64,000 nt of DNA, taken from Burkholderiales bacterium. GTDB lineage: Bacteria; Pseudomonadota; Gammaproteobacteria; Burkholderiales; Burkholderiaceae_C. Shown here in pieces: positions 12,176 through 24,155 of the stretch (its first letter is position 1; each line of letters opens with the position of its first letter). The translations under genes and the position numbers were made by a program. Below the pieces are notes generated by a model. That model was given only the letters and a program-made list of their open reading frames with translations. It did no database searches and had not been told where the DNA came from. Where the stretch lies: NCBI GenBank assembly GCA_016192425.1, contig JACPUE010000006.1:27322-91321 (forward strand), given 5' to 3'.

Positions 12176-14225
12176 CCAGCGCCTGCAGCGCGTCGTCGAA
12201 TTCCTCTTCTGACCCCAGCCTGCGCATAGTCGGCAGGGCCGCCATCAGGCGTTTGCCGTAGCCCCGGTCCAGCAGGCGCGTATCGGCCACCACCAGAATC
12301 CCCGCATCGGTTTCGTGCCGTATCAGTCGGCCCGCGCCCTGCTTGAGCGCCACAGCGGCTTCGGGCAAGGCGTGGTCACGGAACGGGCTGCGCCCGGCCT
12401 GCTGCAAGCGCTGCGCATGCGCCTGCACCAGGGGGTCGGTGGGCACCGGGAACGGCAGCTTGTCGATGACCACGAGTTGCAGCGCATCGCCGGGCACATC
12501 CACCCCCTCCCAGAACGACACCGAGGCCACGAGCACGCAGCCCGGCGCACCCAGGGTGCAGCCCTGGCGAAAGCGCTCCATCAGGCCATGCCGGGTGCCC
12601 TCGCCCTGCACCAACACCTGCAGCCCAGGCAAGCGGGTGCGCAGCACCTCGCCCAGCACCCGCAGCGCCCGCAGGCTGGTGGTGAGCACCAGCGTTCGGC
12701 CTTGCAGGCGTGAGGCCACCTGGGCCACCCACGCCCCCAAGGCAGCGCTGTGGGCTGCGTCGGTGGGTGGAGGCAGACTGCGTGGTACGTAGAGCGCAGC
12801 CTGGCGCTCCAGGTCAAAAGGGCTGGGCAAGCGCAGGATGCGCGCCTGGGCCAGCCCCAGGGGCTCGGTGAACCAGCTCAGCGCATCGTCTGTCCCCAGC
12901 GTGGCCGAGGTGAAGACCCAGGCCCTGGGCGGTGCAGCCTGCTCGGCACCCGGCGGAGGCTGCACGGCATCCGGCGGCCGCATCCAGCCCTGCACCACCG
13001 GGGCCAGGTCCAGCGGTGCCTCGACCAGCCGTGCCTGCAGGCCCACTTCCACCCAGCGCACACCCTCGGCCAGGCCGGGCGTGGCAAAGCGCCGTGCCAG
13101 TGCGCGCAGGGCCTGGGTTCGCTCGTGCAGGCGGACAAAGTCGGGCGCCATTTCCTGCACGGCGGCCAAGGATTCACAAGCCTGGGCGCACACCTTGTCC
13201 AGGCCTTCCAGCGCATCGGACCATTCGGCAGGGTCTGCGCCTTGTGGCGTGGCGTCCGTCCAGGTCAGCCGTGTGCCCGTGGGGTGCGCGCCGCACGCCA
13301 GGCGCAAGCGGCGGGCAAGCTGCTCCAGGTCGTGGTGCAGGCCTTGCCAATCGGCCATGCCACGGGCGCGTTGCAGGCCTGCGCTGCGCAGGTCGCGTGC
13401 CAGATCCAGAACCTGGGCGCTGCCCAGGGATTGGCCCAGAAACTGCACCCCGGTCTCCTTGATCTGGTGGGCTTCGTCGAACACCACCACGCGCACCTCG
13501 GGCAGCAGCTCGGCCATGCCGGTCTCGCGCAGGGCCTGGTCGGCAAAGAACAAATGGTGGTTGACCACCACCACATCGGCCGCCATGGCCTCGCGCCGCG
13601 CCTGGAACACATGGCAGCGCCGGAACTGCGGGCAGTGGCTGCCCAGGCAGTTGTCGCGCGTGGAGCTCACCCAGGGGAGAATGGCCGAGCGTTCATCCAG
13701 GCCCGGCAGTTCTGCCAGGTCGCCGCTGCAGGTGGCCTGTGCCCAGGTTTCCACCCGCGCCAGGGCCTGGGCCAGGCTGGCATCGCAGGCAGCGCTGTCC
13801 TGTCGGCTTTGCTCCAGGCGGTGCAGGCACAGGTAGCTGGAGCGTCCCTTGAGCAAGGCAGCGCGCCCCGGCAGGCCCAGTGCCTGCGCCAGCCGGGGCA
13901 GGTCGCGGTTGAAAAGCTGGTCCTGCAAGGCCTTGGTAGCGGTGGAGATCAGCACGCGCTCGCCACTGAGCAGCGCCGGAACCAGGTAGGCATAGGTCTT
14001 GCCGACGCCCGTGCCTGCCTCGGCCACCAACGCCCCGCCCTGCACCACTGTGTCTGCCACGGCCAGCGCCATGGCCGTCTGCCCAGGGCGCTGGCGAAAA
14101 CCCGGCAAGGCCTGTGCCAAGGGGCCGCCATCGGCAAAGCAGTGTTGCACCGCGTCGTGCAGCGCGCCAAGAGGGCTGGGGTGATGTGTGGGCACAGAAT
14201 CGCAGTACGATGGCAAAAAAGCCAC
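12138..14225 (-). CDS. ATP-dependent DNA helicase of the DinG/YoaA (XPD-like) family
   Basis: Iron-sulphur superfamily 2 helicase, 5'-3' polarity in characterised relatives, acting on damaged DNA or R-loops. The 695-residue product has Walker A EAGTGVGKTYAY (69-80), four cysteines spaced for a 4Fe-4S cluster (C133, C193, C198, C204), the DEAH box (250-253) and late motifs VASVSFWEGVDVPGD and QGAGRLIR. The start is GTG at 14225; later GTG codons would also be possible. It is closest to the YoaA-type short DinG paralogues. It is convergent with and overlaps bamD, and divergent from the PP2C gene. Confidence 0.88.
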   Translation of the reverse strand: MAFLPSYCDSVPTHHPSPLGALHDAVQHCFADGGPLAQALPGFRQRPGQTAMALAVADTVVQGGALVAEAGTGVGKTYAYLVPALLSGERVLISTATKALQDQLFNRDLPRLAQALGLPGRAALLKGRSSYLCLHRLEQSRQDSAACDASLAQALARVETWAQATCSGDLAELPGLDERSAILPWVSSTRDNCLGSHCPQFRRCHVFQARREAMAADVVVVNHHLFFADQALRETGMAELLPEVRVVVFDEAHQIKETGVQFLGQSLGSAQVLDLARDLRSAGLQRARGMADWQGLHHDLEQLARRLRLACGAHPTGTRLTWTDATPQGADPAEWSDALEGLDKVCAQACESLAAVQEMAPDFVRLHERTQALRALARRFATPGLAEGVRWVEVGLQARLVEAPLDLAPVVQGWMRPPDAVQPPPGAEQAAPPRAWVFTSATLGTDDALSWFTEPLGLAQARILRLPSPFDLERQAALYVPRSLPPPTDAAHSAALGAWVAQVASRLQGRTLVLTTSLRALRVLGEVLRTRLPGLQVLVQGEGTRHGLMERFRQGCTLGAPGCVLVASVSFWEGVDVPGDALQLVVIDKLPFPVPTDPLVQAHAQRLQQAGRSPFRDHALPEAAVALKQGAGRLIRHETDAGILVVADTRLLDRGYGKRLMAALPTMRRLGSEEEFDDALQALVTRTSTMDRSCP

Positions 14226-14299
14226 AGCGCATTCGATAATAAGCGAGCTTGTGCCCTATTCTTGGGCTCGGCAGGCCGCCACACACCACAATCCACGCC

Positions 14300-15112
14300 A
14301 TGTCCAGACCGATTCGCCTCAGTGCCTCCACCGGCATCCACAAGGGTGACCGCGAATACCAGCAAGACCAGGTGGCTTTGCTGTCGCACCCGCGCTACAA
14401 CGGCTGCGTACTGGCTGTGCTGGCCGACGGCATGGGCGGGCGCAGCGGCGGGCGCAAGGCGTCCGACCAGGTCATGCTGACCGCACGCCAGTTGTTCGAC
14501 CGCTATTCGCCCGAGACCGATGATCCCGTGGCCATGCTCAAGAACCTGGTGCAGGAGTCGCACATCGTCATCCGGCTCACGGCCATCACGTCCGAGCAGG
14601 AACCGCACAGCACCATTGCCGCCTTCCTGATCAACCCCCGTGGCGACTGCCACTGGATCCACGCAGGCGACTCACGCATCTACCACTTCCAGAACGGCCG
14701 CATGATGCACCGCACCAGCGACCACTCCTACGTGCAGGCGCTGGTGGACCGGGGCGAGATCACCGAGGCCGAGGCCAATACCCACCCGCACTCGAACATT
14801 CTGGTGGGCTGCCTGGGCACCGAAAGCGACCCGCCCATGACCACGCACATGATCCACCAGCTCATGCCGGGCGATGTGCTGCTGGCCTGCAGCGACGGGG
14901 TGTGGCACTACTTTTCCCCCACCGAACTGGCGTCGGTGGTGGAGTCGCTGACGCCCAGGGAGTCGACTGAATTCCTGATCGAAAAAGCCCGCATCCGTGC
15001 ACGCGGCACCGGGGACAACCTCTCACTGGCCATCGTCAAGATCGAGGCGCTGGTGGAAGAGAAAAAGCCGCTGCCACCAGCCCCGTTTTTCAAACCCCCT
15101 GCAGCCGTTTGA
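14300..15112 (+). CDS. PP2C-family serine/threonine protein phosphatase
   Basis: Metal-dependent phosphatase domain filling the whole 270-residue protein. Visible PP2C motifs are REYQQDQ (motif 1 region), LADGMGGRSGGRKAS, a TIAAFLI / WIHAGDSRIYHF pair, DHSYVQALVDRGEIT, LLACSDGVWHY and RGTGDNLSLAIVK. The aspartates of ADGMGG, SDG and GDN are the expected metal ligands. No membrane or sensor domain is attached, so it is cytosolic and of the stand-alone type. No cognate kinase is nearby. Start ATG at 14300 gives M-S-R-P-I-R-L-S-A-S-T; the frame is open upstream but without family similarity. Confidence 0.9.
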   Translation: MSRPIRLSASTGIHKGDREYQQDQVALLSHPRYNGCVLAVLADGMGGRSGGRKASDQVMLTARQLFDRYSPETDDPVAMLKNLVQESHIVIRLTAITSEQEPHSTIAAFLINPRGDCHWIHAGDSRIYHFQNGRMMHRTSDHSYVQALVDRGEITEAEANTHPHSNILVGCLGTESDPPMTTHMIHQLMPGDVLLACSDGVWHYFSPTELASVVESLTPRESTEFLIEKARIRARGTGDNLSLAIVKIEALVEEKKPLPPAPFFKPPAAV

Positions 15113-15125
15113 CCCGGCCGCCCCT

Positions 15126-15749
15126 TCACTGTGCAGCCGACGCTGCAGGCAAAGGCGCCGCTGGAGGGCGCCCACGGGCTGCATCTGCGGCTTTGCGGGC
15201 ATCGCGCTGGGCCTTGCGCTGGCGGGCAGCCTCTTCTTTTTCCAGGTGCTCGCGGCGCTGCGCGCTTGCGTGTTCCTGCAGCGCCGCACGGCGCCTGGCT
15301 TTGTCGGCCTGCACCTGTTGCTGCTTTTGTGCATGCGCACGTGGATCCATCGAAGGGGCTGGCGCCGCCTTGGCTTGCCTGGCCGCCCCCCCACTGGCGG
15401 CCCCTGCGGGCGCTTGGAGGGCGTGTTCCTGCTGGCGTTGTTCGACGGCCTGGAGGCGGTGCTGTGCGCGCTCTTGCCGCTGCGCTTCGTCCAGGCGTTC
15501 TTCCTGCTGGCGCAGGCTGTTGAGGCGCTGGCGTGCCTGCCTGCGTACGGCGCGCAGGCAGTCTTCCACCGCAAAACGTTGCTGGCACTGTGCTTCTTCA
15601 AGTGCCTGCTGCTGCGTGGCAGCCGTGCGCTCACGGGCGATGCGCGCTCGTTCAAGCTGCGGCGGCGCGTCGGGCTCGGCGTCCTGGGCACTGGCCGTGT
15701 GCCAAAACCCCAGCGCAACCAGGCAGCAGGCTAAGACCGGTTTCTTCAT
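15126..15749 (-). CDS. Exported charged coiled-coil protein, function unknown
   Basis: I do not recognise a family. The 207-residue product starts MKKPVLACCLVALGFWHTAS and appears to have a cleavable Sec signal (cleavage near A-S-A-Q). The mature part is almost entirely Gln, Arg, Glu and Ala, with long helical stretches (QQEERLDEAQRQERAQHRL, HLEKEEAARQRKAQRDARK) and two cysteines near the start (CQQRF, EDCLRA) that could form a disulfide in the periplasm. Its ATG overlaps the zapE stop codon (ATGA), so it is probably translated from the zapE message. It is convergent with the PP2C gene, 13 bases away. Confidence 0.7.
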   Translation of the reverse strand: MKKPVLACCLVALGFWHTASAQDAEPDAPPQLERARIARERTAATQQQALEEAQCQQRFAVEDCLRAVRRQARQRLNSLRQQEERLDEAQRQERAQHRLQAVEQRQQEHALQAPAGAASGGAARQAKAAPAPSMDPRAHAQKQQQVQADKARRRAALQEHASAQRREHLEKEEAARQRKAQRDARKAADAARGRPPAAPLPAASAAQ

Positions 15750-16855
15750 GTCAACCCCGTATCCACTACACGGCGCTCCAGCGCCAGGAATTCCTTGGAC
15801 TGCATCTCGTTGAGCCGCGAGACCGTGCGTGGGAATTCGTGGGCCAGCGGGCCATCGGTATAAAGCTGTTCGGGCGCCACGGCCGCTGACAGGATGAGCT
15901 TGACGCGGCGGTCGTACAGCACGTCGATCAGCCAGGTAAAACGCCGCGCAGGCGAGGCCATGCTCACGGGCATGTGGGGCACATCGGAGAGCAGCACGGT
16001 ATGGAACTGCGATGCGATCTCCAGGTAGTCGTTCTGCGAGCGCGGGCCGCCGCACAGCGTTTTGAAATCGAACCAGACCACGCCGCCCGCCTTGCGCCGC
16101 GCCTGGATCTCGCGCGCCTCGATATTCAGCACCGGGTCTTCGTCATGCACCTCGGCCAGTTGGTCGAAGGCCGCGTTCATCGCCACGTCTGCCTCGGGGC
16201 CCAGGGGCGTGTGGTAGAGCTTGACCTGCTCCAGCGTGCGCCGCCGGTAGTCGGTGCCGTTGTCCACGTTGATGACTTCGAGCTTCTGCTTGAGCAGCGC
16301 AATGGCGGGCAGGATGCGGTCGCGGTGCAGGCCGTTGGGGTACAGGCCGTCCGGCTCGAAATTGGACGTGGTGACAAAGCCCACGCCGTTGTCGAACAGC
16401 GCCGCCAGCAGGCGGTGCAGGATCATGGCGTCGGTGATGTCCGCCACATGGAATTCGTCGAAGCAGATGAGCTTGTAGCGCTTGGCAATGCGCTGGCCCA
16501 GCACGTCCAGCGGGTTCTGCGTGCCCTGCAGCGCCGCCAGCTCGCGGTGCACCTCGCGCATGAATTCATGGAAGTGCAAACGCACCTTGCGCTTGAGCGG
16601 CACGGCGTTGAAGAAGCAGTCCATGAGGAAGCTCTTGCCGCGCCCCACCCCGCCATACATGTACACGCCGCGCGGAATGTCGGGCCGGTGGATGAGCTTC
16701 TTGAGTGCGTTCGAGCGCTGCGTCTTGTAGGCAGCCCATTCGCGCGCACAGCGGTCCAGCGCCTCCACAGCGCGCAGTTGCGCGGGGTCGCTCTGGAAAC
16801 CCTTGGCCTCCAATTCGGCCTGGTAGGCGGCCTTGACGCTGGCAATGGGACTCAT
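15746..16855 (-). CDS. zapE: Cell division protein ZapE (AFG1-like ATPase)
   Basis: AFG1/LACE1-family AAA ATPase; in E. coli ZapE binds FtsZ and is needed for division under stress. The 369-residue protein has Walker A GGVGRGKSFLMDCFF, the family signature RLHFHEFMREVH, Walker B LICFDEFHVADITDAMIL and the sensor region FVTTSNFEPDGLYPNGL. A later block, VVWFDFKTLCGGPRSQNDY, is also typical. It lies downstream of sucAB-lpdA on the same strand, separated from lpdA by a perfect 17-bp-stem hairpin repeat, so transcription from the suc promoter may be attenuated before it. An exported protein gene overlaps its stop codon. Confidence 0.94.
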   Translation of the reverse strand: MSPIASVKAAYQAELEAKGFQSDPAQLRAVEALDRCAREWAAYKTQRSNALKKLIHRPDIPRGVYMYGGVGRGKSFLMDCFFNAVPLKRKVRLHFHEFMREVHRELAALQGTQNPLDVLGQRIAKRYKLICFDEFHVADITDAMILHRLLAALFDNGVGFVTTSNFEPDGLYPNGLHRDRILPAIALLKQKLEVINVDNGTDYRRRTLEQVKLYHTPLGPEADVAMNAAFDQLAEVHDEDPVLNIEAREIQARRKAGGVVWFDFKTLCGGPRSQNDYLEIASQFHTVLLSDVPHMPVSMASPARRFTWLIDVLYDRRVKLILSAAVAPEQLYTDGPLAHEFPRTVSRLNEMQSKEFLALERRVVDTGLT

Positions 16856-16856
16856 A

Positions 16857-16912
16857 TGCTATAAAAACAATAGCTGCTAGCGCCCTATTTACGGGCGCTA
16901 GCAGCTATTTTT
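16857..16912. repeat. Dispersed hairpin repeat, family 1, copy A
   Basis: A perfect inverted repeat (16869-16885 pairs with 16893-16909, 17-bp stem, 7-base loop) with T-rich flanks on both sides, lying between lpdA and zapE. It shares the TGCTAT...ATAGCTGCTAGCGC core with five other copies in the window. The stem and T-tract would also work as a bidirectional intrinsic terminator. Confidence 0.8.
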
Positions 16913-16919
16913 CCTCAAA

Positions 16920-18377
<1,458 letters not shown>

Positions 18378-18557
18378 GGTTATCTCGTTCATTCAGTTGG
18401 AGAAAGACCCACCGGCGGACGTGGCACAAGCCAGCCGCACATGTGGGTCAATGCAATGCATATCAAAGGGCGCTATGCGCCACCCCCCATCGGCCTTTGA
18501 GACGCGCGCGGCCATACCAGTGACCGCCGCGCAAGGGCCGCCCCGCCGCGCTGGCGG

Positions 18558-18623
18558 TGTCCCCCTTCCCGAATTGCGCAGCAATTCGAGAGAAGGGGGA
18601 AGGCGCGAAGCGACTCAGGGGGT
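18558..18623. repeat. Palindromic dispersed repeat, family 2, copy 1
   Basis: Hairpin 18561-18599 pairs CCCCCTTC with GAAGGGGG and GAATTGC with GCAATTC around a three-base tip. It is followed by GCGAAGCGACTCAGGGGG. The same arrangement recurs at 61535-61599 with a different but still self-complementary inner arm. It lies between sucB and lpdA. Confidence 0.7.
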
Positions 18624-18629
18624 TGCATC

Positions 18630-19916
18630 TCAAATATCAAACAGCAGGCGGGACGGGTCTTCCAGCGCGTCCTTCATGGCGACCAGGCCCAGCACGGCTT
18701 CGCGGCCGTCGATGATGCGGTGATCGTAGGACATGGCGAGGTAGTTCATCGGGCGCACCACGACCTGGCCGTTCTCCACCACGGCACGGTCCTTGGTGGC
18801 GTGCACACCCAGGATGGCCGACTGCGGCGGGTTGATGATGGGGGTGGACATCATCGAGCCGAAGGTGCCGCCGTTGGAGATGGAGAAGGTGCCGCCGGTC
18901 ATTTCCTCGATGCCCAGCTTGCCTTCGGCAGCCTTCTTGCCGAATTCGGCAATCTTCTTCTCGATGTCGGCGAAGCTCATTTGGTCTGCGTTGCGCAGGA
19001 TGGGCACCACCAGGCCGCGGGGCGAACCCACGGCGATACCGATGTCGAAGTAGCCGTGGTAGACGATGTCGTTGCCATCGACCGATGCGTTGAGCACGGG
19101 GAACTTCTTGAGGGCGTGCACGGCGGCCTTCACGAAGAAGCTCATGAAGCCGATCTTCACGCCGTGTTCCTTGGTGAAGGCATCCTGGAACTTCTTGCGC
19201 ATCTCCATCACCGGGGCCATGTTCACTTCGTTGAACGTGGTCAGGCTGGCATTGGTGGATTGCGACTGCAGCAGGCGCTCGGCCACGCGGGCGCGCAGGC
19301 GGCTCATGGGCACGCGCTGCTCGGGGCGGTCGCCCAGGCTGGGGGCGGCAGGGGCGGCCACCTGGGGCAGTGCCTTGGTGGGCACGCCGGTGGGGATCAC
19401 GCTGGCAGCAGCCGGGGCGGCAGGCTTGGCACCGCCCGCCACGGCAGCCAGCACATCGCCCTTGGTCACGCGGCCGTCCTTGCCGGTGCCAGCCACATCG
19501 CCGACGGACAGCTTGTTGTCGGCCAGCAGCTTGGCGGCTGCAGGCATGGCCACATCGCCCTTGGCGCCACCCGTTGCCGCAGCAGCGGCAGGTGCAGGCG
19601 CTGCAGCGGCAGCCACAGCGGCAGCCACAGGGGCAGCAGCAGCGGCTGCCGCAGGCGCGGCCGCACCGGCCTTGCCTTCGGTGTCGATCTTGGCGATGAG
19701 CTGCTCGGCCACCACGGTGCCACCATCGCCCACCACGATTTCGGCCAGCACACCGGCTGCGGGCGCGGGCACTTCGAGCACGACCTTGTCGGTCTCGATC
19801 TCGATCAGGATTTCATCGGCGGCGACGGCCTCTCCGGCCTTCTTCTTCCAGTTCAGCATCGTGGCTTCGGCCACGGACTCGGACAGCTGGGGGACTTTGA
19901 CTTCTACGATAGCCAT
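18630..19916 (-). CDS. sucB: 2-oxoglutarate dehydrogenase E2, dihydrolipoyl succinyltransferase
   Basis: Transfers the succinyl group to CoA in the TCA cycle. The 428-residue protein has one lipoyl domain (lipoyl lysine in [11 protein letters not shown]), a long Ala/Pro-rich linker, a peripheral subunit-binding domain ([27 protein letters not shown] is that region), and a C-terminal catalytic domain with the active-site stretch [16 protein letters not shown]. The RIID variant and the NEVNMAPVM block fit SucB rather than the pyruvate E2. Start ATG at 19916 follows GGAAAG. It is 53 bases downstream of sucA in the same transcription unit. Confidence 0.96.
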   Translation of the reverse strand: MAIVEVKVPQLSESVAEATMLNWKKKAGEAVAADEILIEIETDKVVLEVPAPAAGVLAEIVVGDGGTVVAEQLIAKIDTEGKAGAAAPAAAAAAAPVAAAVAAAAAPAPAAAAATGGAKGDVAMPAAAKLLADNKLSVGDVAGTGKDGRVTKGDVLAAVAGGAKPAAPAAASVIPTGVPTKALPQVAAPAAPSLGDRPEQRVPMSRLRARVAERLLQSQSTNASLTTFNEVNMAPVMEMRKKFQDAFTKEHGVKIGFMSFFVKAAVHALKKFPVLNASVDGNDIVYHGYFDIGIAVGSPRGLVVPILRNADQMSFADIEKKIAEFGKKAAEGKLGIEEMTGGTFSISNGGTFGSMMSTPIINPPQSAILGVHATKDRAVVENGQVVVRPMNYLAMSYDHRIIDGREAVLGLVAMKDALEDPSRLLFDI

Positions 19917-19969
19917 TTTGATTTCTTTCCGAAAAAGGTGTTCTGTACTGAGTGAGGGGGTTTCCGGCC

Positions 19970-22849
19970 TTACTTGGTCAGGACAAAACCCTTGAGCTTG
20001 GCGAAGGCTGCATCGACCAGGGCCTTCTGTTGCTCCTGGTGCAGGTGCGAGTAGCCCACGGCAGGCGAAGCCGAGGCCGCACGACCGGCATAGCCGAGCT
20101 TCTGGCCTTCAAGCATGTTCTCGTGGATGTTGTGCTGGATGAAGAACCAGGCGCCCTGGTTCTGCGGCTCGTCCTGGCACCACACGATCTCGGTGGCATG
20201 GGCGTACTTCTTGAGTTCGGCCGCGAATGCCTTGTGCGGGAAGGGATAGAGCTGCTCCACGCGGATGATGGCCACATCGCCAATTTCATTCTCGGTGCGC
20301 TTCTTCACGAGGTCGTAGTACACCTTGCCCGAGCAGGCAATCACGCGCTTGACCTTGTCGGCCTTCTTGCAGATCGCTTGATCCTGCTCAGGAATCACGG
20401 TCTGGAAGGCGCCCTTGGTGAACTCGGACAGCGGCGAGGTGGCGTCCTTGTTGCGCAGCAGGCTCTTGGGCGTAAAGATGACCAGGGGCTTGCGCAGGTT
20501 GCGCACCATCTGGCGGCGCAACACATGGAAGATCTGGCTGGCCGTGGTGGGCTGCACGATCTGCATATTGGCGTCTGCGGCCAGCTGCATGAAGCGTTCG
20601 ACACGCGCAGAGCTGTGCTCGGGGCCCTGGCCTTCGTAGCCGTGCGGCAGCATCAGCGTGATGCCGTTGACGCGGCCCCACTTGACCTCACCCGAAGCGA
20701 TGAACTGGTCGATCACCACCTGCGCGCCGTTGGCGAAGTCGCCAAACTGGGCTTCCCAGATCACCAGGGTGTTCGGGTCGTTGGAGGCGTAGCCGTACTC
20801 GAAGCCCAGCACTGCCTCTTCGGACAGGATGGAGTCGATCACGACGAACGGAGCCTGGTTCTCGGCCACGTTCTGCAGGGGCACGTAGGTGCCGGTGTCC
20901 CACTTCTCGCGCTTCTGGTCGTGGATCACGGCGTGGCGGTGCGTGAAGGTGCCCCGGCCGCAGTCCTCGCCCGACAGGCGCACGGGGTAGCCGCTGGCCA
21001 CGAGCGAGGCAAAGGCCATGTGTTCGCCCATGCCCCAGTCCACCGGAATGTCGCCCCGGCCCATGGCAGCGCGGTCGTCATAGACTTTTTTCACCAACTG
21101 GTGCGGGGTGACGGTGTCGGGCAGCGTGGTGAGCTTTTCCGACAGGCGCTTCCATTCGGTCAGGGGAATTGCGGTATCGCCCGCATCGGTCCACTTCTTG
21201 CCCAGGAACGGGCTCCAGTCCACCGCGTACTTGCTCTTGAAGTTGGTCAGCACCGGATCGACCGTGTGCTTGCCTGCATCCATGGCGGCGCGGTAGGCCT
21301 TGACCATTTCGTCCGGGCCGTCCGCCGCCAGCACGCCCTGGGTCACCAGCTTGTCGCCATAGAATCTGCGCGTTCCGGGGTGGGCGGCGATTTTCTTGTA
21401 CATCAGGGGCTGGGTCAGCGCGGGCGTATCTTGCTCGTTGTGGCCCAGCTTGCGGAAGCAGGTGATGTCCACCACCACGTCCTGGCGGAATTCCATGCGG
21501 AACTCCAGGGCCAATTGCGTAGCCAGCACCACGGCTTCAGGGTCGTCGCCGTTGACGTGCAGCACTGGGGACTCGACCATCTTGACGATGTCGGTACAGA
21601 AAGTGCTGGAGCGCATGTCGCGCGGGTCGGAGGTGGTGAAGCCGATCTGGTTGTTGATGATCAGGTGCACCGTGCCGCCGGTGGTGTAGCCACGGGTCTG
21701 GGCCAGGCACAGGGTTTCCTGGTTCACGCCCTGGCCGCCAAAAGCAGCGTCGCCGTGCACCAGCACGGGCAGCACCTGGTCGCCCCGGGCGTCGCCACGG
21801 CGGTCCATGCGTGCACGCACCGAGCCTTCGACCACGGGGTTGACGATTTCCAGGTGCGAAGGGTTGAAGGCCAGGCTCAGGTGCACCGGGCCGCCGGGGG
21901 TGGACACGTCCGAGCTGAAGCCCTGGTGGTACTTCACGTCGCCTGCAGGCAGGTCTTCTGGGGCCGTGTGGTCGAATTCAGCGAACAGGTCAGCGGGCAT
22001 CTTGCCCAAGGTGTTGACCAGCACGTTCAGACGGCCACGGTGGGCCATGCCGATCACGATTTCCTGCACGCCCTTGGCGCCAGCCTGCTGGATCAATTCG
22101 TCCATGGCAGCGATGAAGCTCTCGCCGCCTTCCAGCGAGAAGCGCTTCTGGCCCACGTATTTGGTGTGCAGAAAGCGCTCCAGGCCTTCGGCGGCCGTCA
22201 GGCGATCCAGGATCTGCTTCTTTTTCTCGGCGCTGAATTGGGGCTTGCCGCGGATGGATTCCAGTTTTTGCTGCCACCAGCGTTTTTCTGCCTGGTCAGA
22301 GGTGTACATGAACTCGGCACCCAAGGTGCCGCAGTAGGTCTCGTGCAGCGCGTTGATGAGCTCGCGCAGCGACATCTTGTCCTTGCCAAAAAAGGTGTTG
22401 CTCGTATCGAACACCGTTTCCTGGTCAGCGTCGCTGAAGCCATAGAACGACGGCTCCAGTTCGGGAATGGCGGGACGCTCCGTGCGCTTGAGGGGATCCA
22501 GATCGGCCCAGCGCTGGCCCACGTTGCGGTAGGCGGCAATCAGTTGCTGCACCGCCGTGCGCTTGCGGCCCATCTCGGCGTTTTCGCTGGCCACCACCAC
22601 CTTGGTGCCACCGGCCTTGGCGCGCTCGGCAAAGGCATTGATGACGGGCATGTGGGGCACGTCGCGGGCATTGCTGCCATCGACGGCAGGCACGTGCTGC
22701 AGCGCATCGAAGTATTCGCGCCAGGTGTCGGGCACGCTGCCCGGATTGGCCAGATAGTTTTCGTACATCTCTTCGACATAGGGCGCATTGCCGCCGAAGA
22801 GGTAGGTATTGCCTTGATAGGCTTGATAGACGGATGTCGTATCGCTCAT
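19970..22849 (-). CDS. sucA: 2-oxoglutarate dehydrogenase E1 component
   Basis: Thiamine-diphosphate enzyme that decarboxylates 2-oxoglutarate. At 959 residues it has the family length. The N-terminus includes [18 protein letters not shown], then [17 protein letters not shown], the ThDP motif beginning [13 protein letters not shown] and ending near NNQIGFTT, and late blocks [20 protein letters not shown] and [13 protein letters not shown]. sucB and lpdA follow on the same strand. A small GTCTCC-N5-GGAGAC dyad (22865-22881) sits just upstream of the start, and the 257-base region to the transporter gene must hold both promoters. Confidence 0.97.
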   Translation of the reverse strand: MSDTTSVYQAYQGNTYLFGGNAPYVEEMYENYLANPGSVPDTWREYFDALQHVPAVDGSNARDVPHMPVINAFAERAKAGGTKVVVASENAEMGRKRTAVQQLIAAYRNVGQRWADLDPLKRTERPAIPELEPSFYGFSDADQETVFDTSNTFFGKDKMSLRELINALHETYCGTLGAEFMYTSDQAEKRWWQQKLESIRGKPQFSAEKKKQILDRLTAAEGLERFLHTKYVGQKRFSLEGGESFIAAMDELIQQAGAKGVQEIVIGMAHRGRLNVLVNTLGKMPADLFAEFDHTAPEDLPAGDVKYHQGFSSDVSTPGGPVHLSLAFNPSHLEIVNPVVEGSVRARMDRRGDARGDQVLPVLVHGDAAFGGQGVNQETLCLAQTRGYTTGGTVHLIINNQIGFTTSDPRDMRSSTFCTDIVKMVESPVLHVNGDDPEAVVLATQLALEFRMEFRQDVVVDITCFRKLGHNEQDTPALTQPLMYKKIAAHPGTRRFYGDKLVTQGVLAADGPDEMVKAYRAAMDAGKHTVDPVLTNFKSKYAVDWSPFLGKKWTDAGDTAIPLTEWKRLSEKLTTLPDTVTPHQLVKKVYDDRAAMGRGDIPVDWGMGEHMAFASLVASGYPVRLSGEDCGRGTFTHRHAVIHDQKREKWDTGTYVPLQNVAENQAPFVVIDSILSEEAVLGFEYGYASNDPNTLVIWEAQFGDFANGAQVVIDQFIASGEVKWGRVNGITLMLPHGYEGQGPEHSSARVERFMQLAADANMQIVQPTTASQIFHVLRRQMVRNLRKPLVIFTPKSLLRNKDATSPLSEFTKGAFQTVIPEQDQAICKKADKVKRVIACSGKVYYDLVKKRTENEIGDVAIIRVEQLYPFPHKAFAAELKKYAHATEIVWCQDEPQNQGAWFFIQHNIHENMLEGQKLGYAGRAASASPAVGYSHLHQEQQKALVDAAFAKLKGFVLTK

Positions 22850-23106
22850 GTTCCGCTGACCTCCGTCTCCCTGGGGGAGACATTAGCTGGTTGAAAAAAC
22901 CTTCCGCGACACGGCTGAACCGGTTGGCGGATGCGACTGTGGCTGGGGAAGGGCCGAGTACGGGCGCCATTGTGCCACTGTTCGCCCCAGGCCGCTTGTG
23001 GTTTTTCCTATCGCGGCCCGGTGCCCGCCCGCAGGAACGCTGCAACCGGTTGGCAGCCACAGAGGTGGCGTACATTCGCATTCTGTTTCAACGGACTGCG
23101 CTGGCC

Positions 23107-24153
23107 ATGTCAACTCCCACTCTGCAGAACAAAACCTTCTTGCTCCTGCTGGTCGCCGTGTCGCTGGCGTTCGGTGCCATTCTCTGGCCCTACTACGAAG
23201 CGGTGTTCTGGGGCGTGGCCTTGGCCATCCTGTTCATGCCCTTGCACCGGCGCATGCTGGCTCGCATGCCCGGCAAGCCCACCCGTGCGGCACTGGCCAC
23301 GCTACTGCTGTGCCTGGTGGTGGTCATTCTTCCGCTGGCGCTGATTGGTATCTCGCTGATCCAGGAGGCCACACACATCTATGAGCGTCTGCGCTCGGGC
23401 CAGTTGAACTTTGGCGCCTACCTGGAACAGGTCATTGCCGCGCTGCCCAGCTGGATGGTCAACATGCTCGACAAGATGGAACTGACCAGCGTGGCTGCGG
23501 TGCAGCACAAGCTGTCGGCATTCTCTGTGCAGGCTGGCCAGGTGATTGCCACCCAGGCCCTGAACATCGGCCAGAACACCCTGCAGTTCGCCGTGGGGTT
23601 TGGCGTAATGATGTACCTGCTGTTCTTCCTGCTGCGCGATGGGCACGCACTGGGCAAACGTATCCATCGCGCGATTCCTCTGGACGATCAGCACAAGCGC
23701 GATCTCAGCACCAAGTTCATCACCGTGATCCGGGCCACGCTCAAGGGCAACCTGATGGTGGCCGCAGTGCAAGGCATGCTCGGGGGATTCATCTTCTGGG
23801 TGCTGGGCATCCAGGCCCCGGTGCTGTGGGGCGTGCTGATGGCGTTTCTTTCACTCTTGCCCGCCGTGGGCGCAGGCCTGATCTGGGGGCCGGTGGCCAT
23901 TTACTTCCTGGCCACAGGGGCACTATGGCAGGCTGGGGTGCTGACTGCGTTTGGCGTGGGCGTGATCGGGCTGGTGGACAACCTGCTGCGCCCTTTGCTT
24001 GTGGGCAAGGACACCAAGATGCCCGACTACGTGGTGTTGATCTCCACATTGGGGGGCATGACGCTGTTCGGTATCAACGGCTTTGTCATCGGGCCGGTGA
24101 TCGCGGCACTGTTCATGGCCTGCTGGGACCTGGCAACGCCCAAGGCGCCCTGA
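23107..24153 (+). CDS. AI-2E family transporter (PerM/UPF0118-type membrane protein)
   Basis: Polytopic inner-membrane protein of 348 residues with about seven to eight hydrophobic segments, among them the N-terminal pair LLLLVAVSLAFGAILW and LATLLLCLVVVILPLALIGI. The C-terminal half shows the family blocks GMLGGFIFWVLGIQAPVLWG, LLPAVGAGLIWGPVAIYFL and GLVDNLLRPLLVGKDTKMPD. Family members have been linked to autoinducer-2 export or to ion/proton antiport, so the substrate is not known. The start at 23107 gives M-S-T-P-T-L-Q-N-K. It is divergent from sucA and ends three bases from the convergent regulator gene. Confidence 0.88.
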   Translation: MSTPTLQNKTFLLLLVAVSLAFGAILWPYYEAVFWGVALAILFMPLHRRMLARMPGKPTRAALATLLLCLVVVILPLALIGISLIQEATHIYERLRSGQLNFGAYLEQVIAALPSWMVNMLDKMELTSVAAVQHKLSAFSVQAGQVIATQALNIGQNTLQFAVGFGVMMYLLFFLLRDGHALGKRIHRAIPLDDQHKRDLSTKFITVIRATLKGNLMVAAVQGMLGGFIFWVLGIQAPVLWGVLMAFLSLLPAVGAGLIWGPVAIYFLATGALWQAGVLTAFGVGVIGLVDNLLRPLLVGKDTKMPDYVVLISTLGGMTLFGINGFVIGPVIAALFMACWDLATPKAP

Positions 24154-24155
24154 GA

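Noticed and set aside
18378..18557. Small gene between lpdA and sucB
   Set aside because: Short frames exist but none has a ribosome site or recognisable sequence; the region is better explained by a repeat and untranslated sequence.
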